Source of the DNA: CAYOXM01 sp964407925
GTDB taxonomy: Bacteria; Patescibacteriota; Patescibacteriia; SG8-24
Direction: 5' to 3'
NCBI GenBank assembly: GCA_964407925.1
Contig: CAYOXM010000025.1
Coordinates: 1-17,075, forward strand
Length of the DNA: 17,075 nucleotides
Shown here: positions 1-5,969 of the stretch, one piece after another
Numbering within the stretch: position 1 is the first letter of the stretch
How the letters are laid out: each line of letters opens with the position of its first letter
The notes under the pieces: generated by a model
What the model saw: only the letters and a program-made list of their open reading frames with translations
What the model was told of the DNA's origin: nothing
The model's database searches: none
Made by a program: the position numbers and the translations under genes

Positions 1-1468
1 CGTTGATGCCGAGCGTCCAGCGCACGAGTGAGCCGTGGAGCGTGGCGTACGACGCCTGTTCCGGAAATTCCGGAAGCAGGAGCGCGTAGAGCGCCGCCGC
101 CTTCTCGACGCATGCCTTCGCCCTGTCCTCGAATCCCGCCGCGACCAGGCCGGGCGGCATCGCGAAGCCGAGCGTCGGCGTAAATTTCTGACGGAGCTGG
201 GTGCACATGCGGTGCCGTTCCAGGTCCTTGTACGTGCCGAAGTCGGTCACGAGGTCGAAGGTATACGGATACCCGGACTCGAGCGCGCGGCCGGGACGGT
301 CGCGGCGCGTCTTGCGATGGCCGACGTAGGCGGCGATGACTTCCTTTTTTTGCGCGTCGCTCATGTTGCGCACGGCGTAGCGGATCTGCCGGAGCGGATG
401 CGACGCGTGCGGGTAGAGCATCAGCGCGATGGCGAGGTTGTCCTCCTCCTCCAGAAGTTTCGCCGCGATCCAGGACGGGTCGGGCGGCGTCTTCCAGGCT
501 CGGGCGATCGCATCCTCGCCGCGGTCCATCAGTTCGAGCGTCGGCGCGTCCGCCGGGCGGACGCCGCCGAGCGTGCGGTCGGCGAGCGCGGTCATGCGTT
601 CGCGGCCGGCGATGGCGTACTCGTTCGGTTTGGCGCGTTTCACGTATCGCGGCATCACCGCATCGAGCGCGGCGTGCGCGCGGCGGGCGATGTCCTGCGC
701 CTCCGGGATGGGGGAGGAGTAGCAGTACGTGAGCACGTTCTGGAAGAAACGGCCGTTACCGAAGATGCCGACGTTGGTCTTCGTCGCGATCGGCAGGAGC
801 GCGCGCAGCGTGTCGCAGGCCTTGGTGCGGATGTCCGCGCCGTAGGTCATGCGGAACGCCTTTTGCTCCTTCTCGTCCGCGCAGTCGGCGTAGCGGATTT
901 TGTCCGCGGAGCCGGCGCGGATGGCGTACTCGGCCTCTTCCATCGGCTTGAGCGCCGAGTAGTAGGCCTTCATCGGTTCCACGAGCTCGCAGTAGGTCGC
1001 GAAGATGAAGTCCATCGTCCCGACGTACGCGGCGGCGTGCGGCGACGCCATCACCGCGGGGTCGCGGTAGTAGCGGAAGTTGCCGTCGGCGTCCTTCTGG
1101 TCGTAGAAGACGTACCGCGTCGACTGCTCGATGGGCGAGCCGCCGATGCGCCGGTCCTCGATTTCCTTGGTCGCCATGATCGAGATGTTCTCGAACGACA
1201 CGTGGCTCCCTTCGAGCTCACCCACCGAGTCGTCGCCGTAGGCGATGAGCACGCGCTCGATGAGGTCCTGCGCGCGGGCCGCGTCGATGGCGCCTTCCCG
1301 GATGAACTCCTTGAGAAGCGTCTCGCGGAAGCCGCCGGGCGCGCGGCTGTAGCGCGCGTAGACCGCCCCGACGATGCCGCCGAGGCCTTTCACGGCGAAG
1401 ATGTCGCCGTCGGTGTCGGTCACGTACGGCGCGAGCAGCGCCTTTTCCTCGTCGGTGAATCGGGGCAT
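1..1468 (-). CDS. thyX: ThyX-like FAD-dependent thymidylate synthase, two-domain form (3' end cut by window)
   Basis: The visible 489 codons encode a protein resembling the long, two-domain ThyX relatives found in CPR bacteria. ThyX makes dTMP from dUMP with methylene-tetrahydrofolate, FAD and NADPH. In the first domain, residues 77-119 hold the family landmarks: YGDDSVGE, SHVSFE and RRIGGSPIEQSTRY, the last at the place of the RHRx7S flavin/dUMP motif. Residues 224-240 (LLPIATKTN...FGNGR) match the later substrate-binding segment. A second, related half begins near residue 380 and has an intact RHR at 418-420, but Lys where the motif Ser would be. The start at 1468 is chosen for its AAGGAGAGG ribosome-binding site about 5 bases upstream. 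The C-terminus lies beyond the left edge. I see the fold signature clearly. Whether it is an active synthase is inferred, helped by dcd and dut nearby. Confidence 0.82.
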   Translation of the reverse strand, partial: MPRFTDEEKALLAPYVTDTDGDIFAVKGLGGIVGAVYARYSRAPGGFRETLLKEFIREGAIDAARAQDLIERVLIAYGDDSVGELEGSHVSFENISIMATKEIEDRRIGGSPIEQSTRYVFYDQKDADGNFRYYRDPAVMASPHAAAYVGTMDFIFATYCELVEPMKAYYSALKPMEEAEYAIRAGSADKIRYADCADEKEQKAFRMTYGADIRTKACDTLRALLPIATKTNVGIFGNGRFFQNVLTYCYSSPIPEAQDIARRAHAALDAVMPRYVKRAKPNEYAIAGRERMTALADRTLGGVRPADAPTLELMDRGEDAIARAWKTPPDPSWIAAKLLEEEDNLAIALMLYPHASHPLRQIRYAVRNMSDAQKKEVIAAYVGHRKTRRDRPGRALESGYPYTFDLVTDFGTYKDLERHRMCTQLRQKFTPTLGFAMPPGLVAAGFEDRAKACVEKAAALYALLLPEFPEQASYATLHGSLVRWTLGIN

Positions 1469-1548
1469 ATCCCTCTCCTTTCGGTGCTTGCCACTCGTAG
1501 CCCGTCAGGGCGGAGTGTGGTGGATGAGCCGATGCATCGTACACCTTT

Positions 1549-1577
1549 TTTCGAGCTTGAACGGCGGGGAATGTCAA
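1549..1577 (-). promoter_or_regulatory. possible promoter of the thyX-like gene
   Basis: On the minus strand a perfect TTGACA (1572-1577) is followed after 17 bases by TCGAAA (1549-1554), a poor -10 with 3 of 6 matches. It lies between the upstream unit's terminator and the thyX-like start, which would give a leader of about 73 bases. The -35 is convincing and the -10 is not. Confidence 0.35.
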
Positions 1578-1589
1578 GGCTCGGGGCAA

Positions 1590-1613
1590 TAAAAAAGGCC
1601 CCATAGCGGGGCC
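1590..1613 (-). terminator. intrinsic terminator of the PCD-like / small membrane protein unit
   Basis: On the minus strand GGCCCC (1608-1613) pairs with GGGGCC (1597-1602) around a 5-base loop and is followed by six T and then ATT. It begins 7 bases after the stop of the 61-residue membrane protein gene. Confidence 0.85.
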
Positions 1614-1619
1614 CCGACA

Positions 1620-1805
1620 TCAGCGGCGTCGAATCGCGTCCCGCGGCCGTTCGTCAGGAATGACGAGCCAGAGGAGGCCGAAGACGGCGTACGGCGGAAG
1701 GAGCAGGTACTTCATGGGGACTTCGTCGTCGCAGCCCCACCAGATGACGGAGACCGTGCCGCCGAGGACGGCGGCGAAGAACAGGCACAGCATGAGCTTG
1801 AGCAT
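1620..1805 (-). CDS. small membrane protein, 61 residues, unknown function
   Basis: A short protein with two predicted membrane helices, about residues 3-22 and 32-49. They are separated by an acidic turn (GCDDEVPMK), and the tail is charged and Arg-rich (ERPRDAIRRR). I do not recognise a family. It is very likely a real gene: a GGAGGA ribosome-binding site sits 4 bases before the ATG, it starts 10 bases after the stop of the PCD-like gene in the same direction, and a strong terminator follows immediately. The ribosome-binding site overlaps the upstream stop region, so its translation is probably coupled to the PCD-like gene. The C-terminal Arg cluster would place the tail in the cytoplasm by the positive-inside rule, making a helical hairpin with both ends inside. 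Confidence 0.7.
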   Translation of the reverse strand: MLKLMLCLFFAAVLGGTVSVIWWGCDDEVPMKYLLLPPYAVFGLLWLVIPDERPRDAIRRR

Positions 1806-1815
1806 GTCGTCCTCC

Positions 1816-2190
1816 TCATTGCGCGTAGAGCGCGTCGATTTTGGCCGCGACGATGAAGTCGTTCTCGGACAGGTCCAGGATCGCTCGCGTCACGAGCATG
1901 ACCTTCACGCGGCGGTACGAATGCAGGTGGATTTCGGGGTGGTGGTTTTCCCGCTTCGCGATGGCGCCGATGGCGCCGACGAAGGCCATTGCCGCGTCGA
2001 AGTCCTTAAGGACGTACTCCCTGAAGATGCCCGACCGTTCGGGGAAAGCGGCGTAGCCGGGAAGCGCGCACCGCGCCCACTTCGGCACGTGCGGGAGCAA
2101 CTCCTCCACCTGGGCAGCCGAGAGCGCCGGCGTTTCTTTCGTGCATGCCGAGCATTTTTTCGACGCGAGATCGCATTGTCCTTCTGCCAT
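1816..2190 (-). CDS. pterin-4a-carbinolamine dehydratase family protein with substituted active site
   Basis: This 124-residue protein matches the PCD/DCoH family, which dehydrates 4a-hydroxytetrahydropterin. The N-terminal KKCSAC and PALS segments, the Trp at 38, ENHHPEI at 81-87 and the C-terminal DFIVAAKID block at 111-119 are typical of bacterial members. The first two catalytic histidines are present (H83, H84). The third, normally in a T-H motif, is Arg here (TRAILDL, R102), and the usual G-L after it is D-L. Dehydratase activity is therefore doubtful and a structural or binding role is possible. The start at 2190 is supported by GGAGGAGTC before the ATG. A longer in-frame start at 2442 would run into the divergent gmk gene and is rejected. 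It forms a unit with the 61-residue membrane gene. Confidence 0.85.
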   Translation of the reverse strand: MAEGQCDLASKKCSACTKETPALSAAQVEELLPHVPKWARCALPGYAAFPERSGIFREYVLKDFDAAMAFVGAIGAIAKRENHHPEIHLHSYRRVKVMLVTRAILDLSENDFIVAAKIDALYAQ

Positions 2191-2230
2191 GACTCCTCCG
2201 TGCGCGACGCGAAACGCCATGCGCGGACCG

Positions 2231-2259
2231 ATTTCAGCAGAAAAGCGCCGCTCGGTCAA
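2231..2259 (-). promoter_or_regulatory. promoter of the PCD-like unit
   Basis: On the minus strand TTGACC (2254-2259), a 17-base spacer, then TGAAAT (2231-2236) preceded by TGC (extended -10). This predicts a leader of about 33 bases. It lies back to back with the gmk promoter, with the two -35 boxes only 4 bases apart. Confidence 0.5.
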
Positions 2260-2263
2260 CCCC

Positions 2264-2292
2264 TTGCCGTAGGGTCGCGTCCCGGGTATCCT
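2264..2292 (+). promoter_or_regulatory. promoter of gmk
   Basis: TTGCCG (2264-2269), a 17-base spacer, then TATCCT (2287-2292). Each box matches the sigma70 consensus in 4 of 6 bases and the spacing is ideal. The predicted leader is about 34 bases and includes the ribosome-binding site AAGGAGGTG. Confidence 0.5.
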
Positions 2293-2332
2293 TGCCGCCA
2301 AGTCCTTTACCGCCGCCACAAGGAGGTGCGTC

Positions 2333-2887
2333 ATGCGCAAAGGCAGATACGTCGTCATCACCGGCCCGTCGGGTTCGGGCAAGACCACCGTTTCCGGCAT
2401 CCTGCTAGAACGGCTCCCGTCGGTCTGCCGGCTCATCACCACGACGACCCGCGATCCCCGCGAGGGGGAAAAGGACGGGGTGGATTACCACTTCGTCACG
2501 CGGGAAGATTTCCGCGGCATGATCGACCGCGGCGAGTTCCTGGAGTGGGCCGACGTCTACGGAAAGATGTACGGCTCGACCAAGGCCGAGGTGCTGCGCC
2601 TCTGTTCGCTCTACGACGTCGTCGTCGGCGTGCTCGACGTGCAGGGCGCGCGCGCCACGAAGGACGCGCTCCCCGAGACGGTGACGGTCTGCCTGACCGC
2701 GCCGCTGCCCCAGCTCCACGCCCGCCTGTCGCGACGTAACAACAAGCCGGGCGAGCTCGAACGGCGGATGAAGGAGGCGGAGCACGAGATGTCGCTCGCT
2801 CCGACCTTCGACCACGTGATCGGCTGCGTCGACGGGTTTCTCGCCCATGCCGCCGAGAGCGTCATCGACATCGCGCTCGACCGTTGA
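2333..2887 (+). CDS. gmk: guanylate kinase
   Basis: A 184-residue guanylate kinase, which transfers phosphate from ATP to GMP in the cytoplasm. The P-loop GPSGSGKTT lies at residues 11-19. The GMP-binding segment TTTTRDPREGEKDGVDYHF follows at 37-55, and GEFLEWADVYGKMYGS at 67-82 is the usual substrate-closing region. DVQGA near 103 corresponds to the D-V/I-D/Q-x-Q-G stretch of the family. The lid RRNNKPGELERRM and the C-terminal helix are present. It is slightly shorter than the usual 200 or so residues but complete. The start is fixed by a near-perfect AAGGAGGTG site 4 bases upstream. It is a single-gene unit between its own promoter and a two-way terminator, divergent from the PCD-like gene and convergent with dut. 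Confidence 0.97.
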   Translation: MRKGRYVVITGPSGSGKTTVSGILLERLPSVCRLITTTTRDPREGEKDGVDYHFVTREDFRGMIDRGEFLEWADVYGKMYGSTKAEVLRLCSLYDVVVGVLDVQGARATKDALPETVTVCLTAPLPQLHARLSRRNNKPGELERRMKEAEHEMSLAPTFDHVIGCVDGFLAHAAESVIDIALDR

Positions 2888-2890
2888 ACG

Positions 2891-2920
2891 AAAACCGCCC
2901 CTTCCGGGGCGGCTTTTTTT
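2891..2920. terminator. bidirectional intrinsic terminator between gmk and dut
   Basis: CCGCCCC (2895-2901) pairs with GGGGCGG (2906-2912) around TTCC. Seven T follow on the plus strand and four A precede it, so it can also stop minus-strand transcription from dut. It starts 8 bases after the gmk stop and lies 21 bases from the dut stop. Confidence 0.9.
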
Positions 2921-2940
2921 CGTTTACGGGGTCGGGGGTA

Positions 2941-3372
2941 TCAGCCCGTGCTTCCGAACCCCCCGCGGCTTTTCGCTTCGAGCGCCGGTTCGACTTCCTT
3001 GAACGTGACGCGCACGCTCGGCACGAGCATCGCCTGCGCGACGCGCTCGCCGCGTTCGACGGTGACCGGCGCGTCGGTGAAGTTCAGCACCTGGAACCGC
3101 AGCTCGTCCTCCGGGCCGCAGTAATCCTGGTCGATGATGCCGATGCCGTGCGGGATGAGCAGCCCTTTCTTCCTCGGGGTGGAGGAGCGGGGAGTGAGGA
3201 GAAGCACGTGCCCGTCCGGCACGCGGACGATGAGGCCGGTCGGGATGAATCCCAAGGCACGGGGCGCGATGACCGTCGTCTCGCGCGCGCAGACGTCGAA
3301 CGCGCACGCGCCGGGCGTCTCGTACTTCGGGACGGGGAGCGAATTGTCGAGGCGCGTGATGGCGAGTTCCAT
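2941..3372 (-). CDS. dut: dUTP diphosphatase (trimeric dUTPase)
   Basis: A 143-residue trimeric dUTPase that hydrolyses dUTP to dUMP and pyrophosphate, protecting DNA from uracil and supplying dUMP for dTMP synthesis. All five motifs are visible in order: ACAFDVCA (22-29), PRSSTPRKKGL (61-71), GIGIIDQDYCG (76-86), RVAQAML (110-116) and the C-terminal lid RGGFGSTG (136-143). Motif 3 has Cys85 where Arg is common (DYRG), but the catalytic Asp81 and the Tyr that stacks on the base (Tyr84) are kept. There is no clear ribosome-binding site. The start at 3372 is 8 bases after the stop of the pilin-like gene, so translation is probably coupled. The in-frame extension to 3777 would overlap that whole gene and is rejected. 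Confidence 0.95.
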   Translation of the reverse strand: MELAITRLDNSLPVPKYETPGACAFDVCARETTVIAPRALGFIPTGLIVRVPDGHVLLLTPRSSTPRKKGLLIPHGIGIIDQDYCGPEDELRFQVLNFTDAPVTVERGERVAQAMLVPSVRVTFKEVEPALEAKSRGGFGSTG

Positions 3373-3380
3373 TTGCGTGT

Positions 3381-3764
3381 TTAGAAATACGAACCGGCGG
3401 CGTTCGCCACCGCGTCGACGACGAACTTGGCGATGGACGCGGACGACATGATGAGGATCATGCCGATGATGCCGTTCTTGATCGTCGCCACGGCCTCGGC
3501 CTTCTTGTCCTCGTTGCCGCCGTGGGTCATCATCAGGAATCCGCCCCACATGATGGTGATGACGAGGTAGATGCCGAGGAAACCCATGAGCGAGCGCAGC
3601 ACCCCCGCGACCATCGTGCGGATGTCGACGTTCGGGAGGCCGATGCCGTTCGCGTACTCGAGGCCGAGGTACGGGTCGGCGGCGAGCGCGGGCGCGACGG
3701 TAAGCGAAAAACCGACCGCGGGCGCGACGATGGAGGCGATACGGATTTTTGTCCGACGGAGCAT
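3381..3764 (-). CDS. VirB2/T4SS-pilin-like small membrane protein
   Basis: A 127-residue protein with a Sec-type signal peptide (basic MLRRTKIR, a hydrophobic core, probable cut after APALA at about residue 28), a short exported segment, and two membrane helices at about 52-77 and 94-117. The helices are joined by a polar loop, MTHGGNEDKKAEAVATIKNG. This loop followed by a G-I-I-G-helix is the pattern of the pilin-like (VirB2/TrbC, T4SS_pilin) proteins that are abundant in Patescibacteria. No secretion ATPase or other type IV secretion gene is in the window, so the assembly it belongs to is unknown. It lies between dcd and dut in the same direction, which looks like chance operon membership. 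No strong ribosome-binding site precedes the ATG. The upstream spacer is filled by an intergenic repeat. Confidence 0.8.
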   Translation of the reverse strand: MLRRTKIRIASIVAPAVGFSLTVAPALAADPYLGLEYANGIGLPNVDIRTMVAGVLRSLMGFLGIYLVITIMWGGFLMMTHGGNEDKKAEAVATIKNGIIGMILIMSSASIAKFVVDAVANAAGSYF

Positions 3765-3769
3765 GGGCG

Positions 3770-3838
3770 AGCGTCAAAGCTTAGAGCGTCAAAGGTTAGA
3801 GCACTCTAACCTCTGAAGCTTTGAACCTCTAACCTTTT
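3770..3838 (+). repeat. intergenic hairpin repeat, copy A
   Basis: Fills the dcd-to-pilin spacer and supplies the dcd stop codon (TAG inside GGTTAG on the minus strand). It opens with two tandem 15-base units, GCGTCAAAGCTTAGA (3771-3785) and GCGTCAAAGGTTAGA (3786-3800), differing at one base. AGGTTAGAG (3793-3801) is a perfect inverted repeat of CTCTAACCT (3804-3812), and an imperfect stem continues outward. Three blocks (3789-3802, 3811-3822, 3823-3835) recur exactly and in order on the opposite strand in copy B. Six T follow on the plus strand. Confidence 0.8.
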
Positions 3839-4404
3839 TTATCCGCAAAATTTTTCCACATTTGCGACGCCTGCGGCTCCTTGGCGCCGAAATACTTCGA
3901 GCCGAGGGCCTTCGTGCCGTACGTGCGTTCGGCCGCGGACGAGAGCGGGGAGAACGACATCTGCGCGATCGGCATCTTGAAGTAGAGTTTCACCGGGAGG
4001 CTGCCGATGTTCGAGAGCTCGAGCGTCAGCTTCAGCCGGTTGCCCGGGTCGAGATAGCCCGCCGTCGCGTGGATGATGATGCCGAGGCGGCCGAGCGAGC
4101 TCTTGCCCTCGAGGCGGCCCACGACGTCGTCGCCCACGCCGACTTCCTCATACGTCGCGCCGAGCGCGAACTCGCCGGGGTGGAGGATGAAGGGCCGCGT
4201 CTCGTCGATGTCGACGCGGCGCATCAGGTTCTCGACCGGCTCTTTCACGTCGATGATGTGATGGTTGACCGTGTCGAAGATGAGGAACGTCTTGTCGAGG
4301 TGGAGGTCGACGGACGCGGGCTGGACGCACTCGGGGAAGAACGGATCGATGGTGATCTTGCCTTCCACGAGGTGCTTCTTGATGTCCTTGTCGGACAGGA
4401 TCAT
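3829..4404 (-). CDS. dcd: dCTP deaminase
   Basis: A 191-residue dCTP deaminase, converting dCTP to dUTP (or directly to dUMP in bifunctional members). It begins with the characteristic MILSDKDIKKHL. Key segments are QPASVDLHL (28-36), RLEGKSSLGRLG (97-108, with the conserved Ser and Arg106), HATAGYLDPG (112-121) and TLELSN (127-132, with the catalytic Glu129). The run after DPG is NRLK where many members have F-x-G. Mono- and bifunctional types cannot be separated safely by eye. A separate dut nearby suggests the simple deaminase. The start is certain from the N-terminal match, yet the mRNA leader carries CACCUCCU directly before AUG, not a Shine-Dalgarno site. The stop codon lies inside repeat copy A. 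Confidence 0.95.
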   Translation of the reverse strand: MILSDKDIKKHLVEGKITIDPFFPECVQPASVDLHLDKTFLIFDTVNHHIIDVKEPVENLMRRVDIDETRPFILHPGEFALGATYEEVGVGDDVVGRLEGKSSLGRLGIIIHATAGYLDPGNRLKLTLELSNIGSLPVKLYFKMPIAQMSFSPLSSAAERTYGTKALGSKYFGAKEPQASQMWKNFADKKG

Positions 4405-4425
4405 AGGAGGTGGGGGTTCCCGGAA

Positions 4426-4454
4426 AGTATAGCCGCTTCGCGCCGGACTGAAAA
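4426..4454 (-). promoter_or_regulatory. promoter of dcd
   Basis: On the minus strand TTTTCA (4449-4454), a 17-base spacer, then TATACT (4426-4431). The predicted transcript starts near 4419, giving a leader of only about 15 bases. The -35 box is formed by the U-tract of the preceding rplA terminator, so the two units are packed end to end. Confidence 0.65.
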
Positions 4455-4486
4455 CGCCGACTGCCGCTGGGGCCGTCGGCGTTTTT
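4449..4486 (-). terminator. rplA: terminator of the rplK-rplA unit
   Basis: ACGCCGAC (4454-4461) and GTCGGCGT (4475-4482) form an 8-bp stem with a 13-base loop, starting 11 bases after the rplA stop. On the minus strand it ends in TTTT followed by C. On the plus strand five T follow, so it may work in both directions. Confidence 0.8.
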
Positions 4487-4493
4487 CCGTCTC

Positions 4494-5177
4494 CTAGGCG
4501 GAGACCTTCACGCCCGGCCCCATGGTCGAGGTGAGCGTGACGTTGACGAGGTACGTGCCCTTCGAGGTCGACGGCTTGGCGCGGCGGAGCGATTCCATGA
4601 GCGCCGCGTAGTTCTCGGCGAGTTTCTCCTTGCCGAACGACGCCTTGCCGATGATCACGTGGACGTTACCGGTGTCGTCGCTCTTGAAGGCGATCTTGCC
4701 CTTGCGGAGCTCGTTGACGGTCTTCGTGATGTTCGTCGTGACCGTTTCGTTCTTCGGCGACGGCATGAGGCCCTTCGGACCGAGGACTTTGGCGACCTTG
4801 GCCATCTTCGGCATCATGTCAGGCGTCGCAACGGCGACGTCGAAGGCGTACTTGCCCGACTTGGCGATTTCGTTGATGAGGTCCTCGCCGCCGACGATGT
4901 CGGCGCCGGCCTCCTTGGCTTCCTTCTCCTTCTCCGCGCCGTTCACGAACACCGCGACCTTCTTGGTCTTGCCGGTGCCGTGCGGGAGGGCGACGGTCGA
5001 GCGGACCTGCTGGTCGCTCTTCTTCGGGTCGACGCCGAGGCGGACGTGCACCTCGATCGTGGAATCGAACTTCGTCGTCGCGGACTTTAAGACCGCGTCA
5101 ACGGCTTCCTCGGGGGAGTAGGACTTTTTCGGATCGACGGCCGCCTTGAGGGCGGCGAAACGCTTGCTGTGCGCCAT
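4494..5177 (-). CDS. rplA: 50S ribosomal protein L1 (uL1)
   Basis: A full-length 227-residue L1, the stalk protein that binds 23S rRNA near the E site and in many bacteria represses its own operon. It begins MAHSKRFAALK and contains the L1 signature region VAVATPDMMPKMAKVAKVLGPKGLMPSPK (about 113-141) followed by T..VT.NI.K.V.E...GK. The start at 5177 is chosen because family members begin with this short basic segment. The longer ORF to 5219 adds unrelated residues. No strong ribosome-binding site is visible before it. It follows rplK after a 130-base spacer that holds repeat copy B, and it ends at a clear terminator. No rplJ or rplL follows. L1 is missing from part of the Parcubacteria, so its presence gives a small taxonomic clue. 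Confidence 0.97.
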   Translation of the reverse strand: MAHSKRFAALKAAVDPKKSYSPEEAVDAVLKSATTKFDSTIEVHVRLGVDPKKSDQQVRSTVALPHGTGKTKKVAVFVNGAEKEKEAKEAGADIVGGEDLINEIAKSGKYAFDVAVATPDMMPKMAKVAKVLGPKGLMPSPKNETVTTNITKTVNELRKGKIAFKSDDTGNVHVIIGKASFGKEKLAENYAALMESLRRAKPSTSKGTYLVNVTLTSTMGPGVKVSA

Positions 5178-5221
5178 AGGTTCGTGGTGGTGACGACCGG
5201 TGTTATCGGTCTCCCACAAAT

Positions 5222-5310
5222 TTAGAGATTGAGAGGTTAGAGGTTCAGAGGTTAAAGCTTCAGAGCGTCGACCGCTCTAACCTTTGAAACTTTGCCGCTT
5301 TGAAGCTTCA
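5222..5310 (-). repeat. intergenic hairpin repeat, copy B (inverted relative to copy A)
   Basis: Occupies most of the rplK-rplA spacer. The exact blocks 5274-5287, 5254-5265 and 5234-5246 are reverse complements of the three blocks of copy A, in the same relative order. The plus-strand left part is built from 7-8-base units of the type AGAGGTT(A/C). An inner stem AGAGCG (5262-5267) / CGCTCT (5273-5278) closes on a 5-base loop. Its end overlaps the rplK stop codon (5308-5310). Confidence 0.8.
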
Positions 5311-5736
5311 GCCCTTCACTTCAATGCCCATGTTGCGGGCAGTGCCTTCGATCATCTTCATCGCCGCCTCGATGTTCGTAGTGTTGAGGTCCTCGAGCTT
5401 CTTCTCGGCGATTTCGCGGACCTGCGCTTTCGTGACCTTGCCGACCTTCTCGGTCAGCGGCTTCCCGGAACCCTTCTCGATGCCGGCGGCCTTCTTCAGG
5501 AGCTCGGATGCGGGAGGGGTCTTGAGGATGAAGGTGTAGGTGCGATCCTCGAAGACGGTGATGATGACCGGGGTGATTTCGCCCGACGGGAGCTTCGAGG
5601 TGGCGGCGTTGAACTTCTGGCAGAATTCGGCGATGTTCAGGCCGTGCTGGCCGAGCGCCGGACCGATCGGCGGGGCGGGGTTCGCCTTACCGGCGGGAAT
5701 CTGCAGCTTGATGAGCACCTTGATTTTTTTGGCCAT
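5308..5736 (-). CDS. rplK: 50S ribosomal protein L11 (uL11)
   Basis: A complete 142-residue L11, which folds the GTPase-associated centre of 23S rRNA and is needed for factor binding and the stringent response. It starts MAKKIKVLIKLQIPAGKANPAPPIGPALGQHG, the standard N-terminal domain with the proline-rich thiostrepton-site helix. The C-terminal rRNA-binding domain ends with AAMKMIEGTARNMGIEVKG. The start at 5736 is fixed by this family N-terminus. The ORF to 5823 adds an unrelated basic leader. The ribosome-binding site is weak. It heads the rplK-rplA unit. Unlike the common order, nusG is not directly upstream, because two plus-strand genes intervene. The leader of more than 100 bases could hold an L1-binding control site, which I cannot demonstrate by eye. 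Confidence 0.97.
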   Translation of the reverse strand: MAKKIKVLIKLQIPAGKANPAPPIGPALGQHGLNIAEFCQKFNAATSKLPSGEITPVIITVFEDRTYTFILKTPPASELLKKAAGIEKGSGKPLTEKVGKVTKAQVREIAEKKLEDLNTTNIEAAMKMIEGTARNMGIEVKG

Positions 5737-5882
5737 GGCTTTTGCAGGTACGGGTCGCCGTGGCGCCCGATGACCTCGCTTATCGCGTCGGTGAGAAGCT
5801 GGCCTAATGGCCACACCGCGCATGCGGGAGGACAGTACCCCAAGGGTGGGGGAAAAGCAAGTCCCCGAACTGGTTCCTGCGT

Positions 5883-5890
5883 GCTATTAT
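5883..5890 (+). promoter_or_regulatory. possible extended -10 promoter of the three-helix membrane protein gene
   Basis: TG at 5882-5883, one base, then TATTAT (5885-5890) makes an extended -10 with no good -35. The predicted leader is about 73 bases. The complementary strand reads CATAAT (5887-5892), which could serve rplK in the opposite direction with a leader of about 145 bases. Neither is certain. Confidence 0.4.
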
Positions 5891-5969
5891 GACCGATAGG
5901 CGGCAGTCCGCCGCCATCCGTCCTTTTTCGCGCCTCAATGCGCGCAATTTCTGCCTTTTAGGAGGCCCC

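Noticed and set aside
35..1606. Plus-strand ORF of 523 codons
   Set aside because: Arg/Val/Asp-rich translation with no domain; it is the mirror of the ThyX-like gene on the minus strand, which has motifs and a ribosome-binding site.
3770..3838. Copy A as a CRISPR array or simple terminator
   Set aside because: There are only two 15-base tandem units with no spacers, and the T-run is on the plus strand where no plus-strand gene ends.
5899..5926. Hairpin GGCGG-CAGT-CCGCC followed later by TTTTT in the leader of the three-helix protein gene
   Set aside because: The stem is short and separated from the T-run by about 10 bases, so it does not look like an intrinsic terminator.
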